DNA from: Bugulina stolonifera
Taxonomy: Eukaryota; Bryozoa; Gymnolaemata; Cheilostomatida; Bugulidae
Assembly (NCBI GenBank): GCA_935421135.1
Contig: OW285188.1
Location: forward strand, 7,668,733 to 7,732,732
Direction: 5' to 3'
DNA: 64,000 nucleotides
In this document: piece by piece, positions 63,101 to 64,000 of the stretch
Position numbering within the stretch: the first letter of the stretch is position 1
How the letters are laid out: every line of letters begins with the position of its first letter
The notes under the pieces: generated by a model
Told to the model about the DNA's origin: nothing
The model's database searches: none
What the model saw: only the letters and a program-made list of their open reading frames with translations
Made by a program: the position numbers and the translations under genes

Positions 63101-63706
63101 CCTTGCAGCATTATTACATCTAATTACCACCATGTCTAATATATATAATCAGTGGTCCCAAACCGCTCAAGACTGACAACATGTCTGAGTATAGATCTGC
63201 ATGTACATGTACAATATGTCAAATAGGGTATCAGACCAGAATTAGTATTCTTGGACTCTGATAAAAAAGTATACACTTGAACTTGATTCTGTCGGCCAGT
63301 AGCTCGTATACATGCAATTACACAATTTATGTATGTCATTGCACAGGTAGCTGAGGAAGTGGGTCAAGTGGATGGGGTTGGTAAAGTATTGCTTGCTGAC
63401 AATCCAGTGTTTAAAGGATTTCTGGCCGAGTCCCTGGCACCTGTCGTATTAGAAGCACAAAAACAGTTCAATTTCACTCACATCTTTTCAAATGCGTCTG
63501 CTTTCGGCAAGGTTAGTAGTAGTTAGTCAGCATCCAGTTTAATCTGTCAGTGTATCTGCTATGAATTTTTGGTGATTTGAATGTTTTTATTGTTATTTGT
63601 TTGTAGAACTTATTACCAAGGGTGGCTGCAAAGCTTGACATTAGCCCCATATCTGACATCATTGGTATTGAAGATGCTGATACCTTTGTCAGACCTATTT
63701 ACGCTG
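60189..63706 (+). CDS. ETFA: Electron transfer flavoprotein alpha subunit, 5' part
   Basis: Mitochondrial matrix protein that, with ETFB and FAD, carries electrons from acyl-CoA dehydrogenases to ETF-ubiquinone oxidoreductase. Exons inside the window: 60189-60230, 62790-62939, 63347-63511, 63607-63706 (152 codons; the last ends in phase 1 and the gene continues beyond 64000). Exon 1 encodes [14 protein letters not shown] and exon 2 begins [20 protein letters not shown], giving a basic, acid-free presequence followed by the start of the conserved ETF domain. Family segments: [78 protein letters not shown]. The 2.56 kb first intron holds an inverted-repeat element. Exon 1 is assigned by position, frame and presequence character, so it is less certain than the rest. 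Confidence 0.92.
60683..61467. mobile_element. Inverted-repeat element rich in AAGTCAAGTCA, in ETFA intron 1
   Basis: GCTGGGTCCAAGTCA on the left is matched by TGACTTGGACCCAGC on the right. Both subterminal regions are dense in AAGTCA words (about 60697-60785 and 61335-61450), which read outward in inverted orientation near the right end. About 785 bases in total with no coding sequence. It is likely a non-autonomous DNA transposon with many subterminal transposase-binding repeats. Confidence 0.75.
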
Positions 63707-64000
63707 GTGAGTGAGTCCTTTTTTATTATATTGCAATGTCATATTTTACAGTAATACTAAACGCATTTTTATAATTTTATTCCTAATATTTTTATACAGG
63801 TCCTAGTATCATCATCATCATCAGTGGATCATGATTATGGTAGGAGAACTAGTAGCAAGATATAAAAATAAAATCATAAAAATGCATCTAGTCTTACTGT
63901 ATATCATTAAACTATTAACCCACATCAGCACTTTCAAATATTATAAAGTACATACAAAATGTATATGATTATGGCATTTAGTCTGTATATTATATTATTA
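63707..64000 (+). other. ETFA intron continuing past the window
   Basis: AT-rich intron after exon 4; the next exon is not in the window. Confidence 0.6.

Overview
This is AT-rich animal nuclear DNA with compact, intron-containing genes. Canonical GT-AG introns, RS-domain and nuclear-splicing proteins, a centriolar protein, an axonemal dynein-regulatory subunit, an SH2 protein and several classes of retroelement all point to a metazoan. The many short introns and the frequent palindromic ACATGTACATGT motif would suit an early-branching marine invertebrate such as a sponge, but the species cannot be named from sequence alone. No prokaryotic features are present.

Layout. At 1-1010 there are retroelement remnants: an LTR-like stretch and an antisense LINE fragment. 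From 1388 to 11159 (+) lies an 18-exon acinus (ACIN1) orthologue with SAP, RRM, RSB and RS domains. From 20236 down to 12407 (-) lies a 17-exon CEP89 orthologue that converges on acinus. From 21792 to 24720 there is a 2.9 kb foldback element with arms of about 1.25 kb. From about 25365 to 27876 a decayed R2/R4-type non-LTR retrotransposon sits inside a (TAA)n tract. From 28305 to 32939 (+) is the ciliary gene DRC2/CCDC65, with a solo-LTR-like insertion in intron 2 and a good RFX X-box upstream. From 33958 to 36300 (+) is a 5'-truncated APE-type LINE with an uninterrupted RT frame. From 37031/37079 to 41941 (+) is TRMT1. From 50186 down to 43543 (-) is a small protein joining an SH2 domain to a WW domain. 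From 57778 down to 51378 (-) is a voltage-gated proton channel (Hv1/HVCN1) with a long C-terminal extension ending in a PDZ-ligand-like tail. From 60189 to the right edge (+) is the 5' part of ETFA.

Function. The genes are unrelated housekeeping and cell-biology genes, not one pathway. CEP89 and DRC2 are both centriole/cilium genes and both have RFX X-box-like sites upstream. TRMT1 and ETFA have mitochondrial roles, and TRMT1 shows paired in-frame starts. The SH2-WW gene and Hv1 lie in tandem on the minus strand with little space between them.

Most striking observations: (1) in three introns of two genes, tandem arrays have a repeat unit that contains the authentic 5' splice site; the largest is 13 units of 30 bp in the acinus RRM and is fully open in frame; (2) the SH2-WW domain combination; (3) the extended Hv1; (4) the retroelement placed in (TAA)n, as expected of Dong/R4-like elements. 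Exon boundaries were derived by hand from splice signals and reading-frame continuity, so they are predictions.
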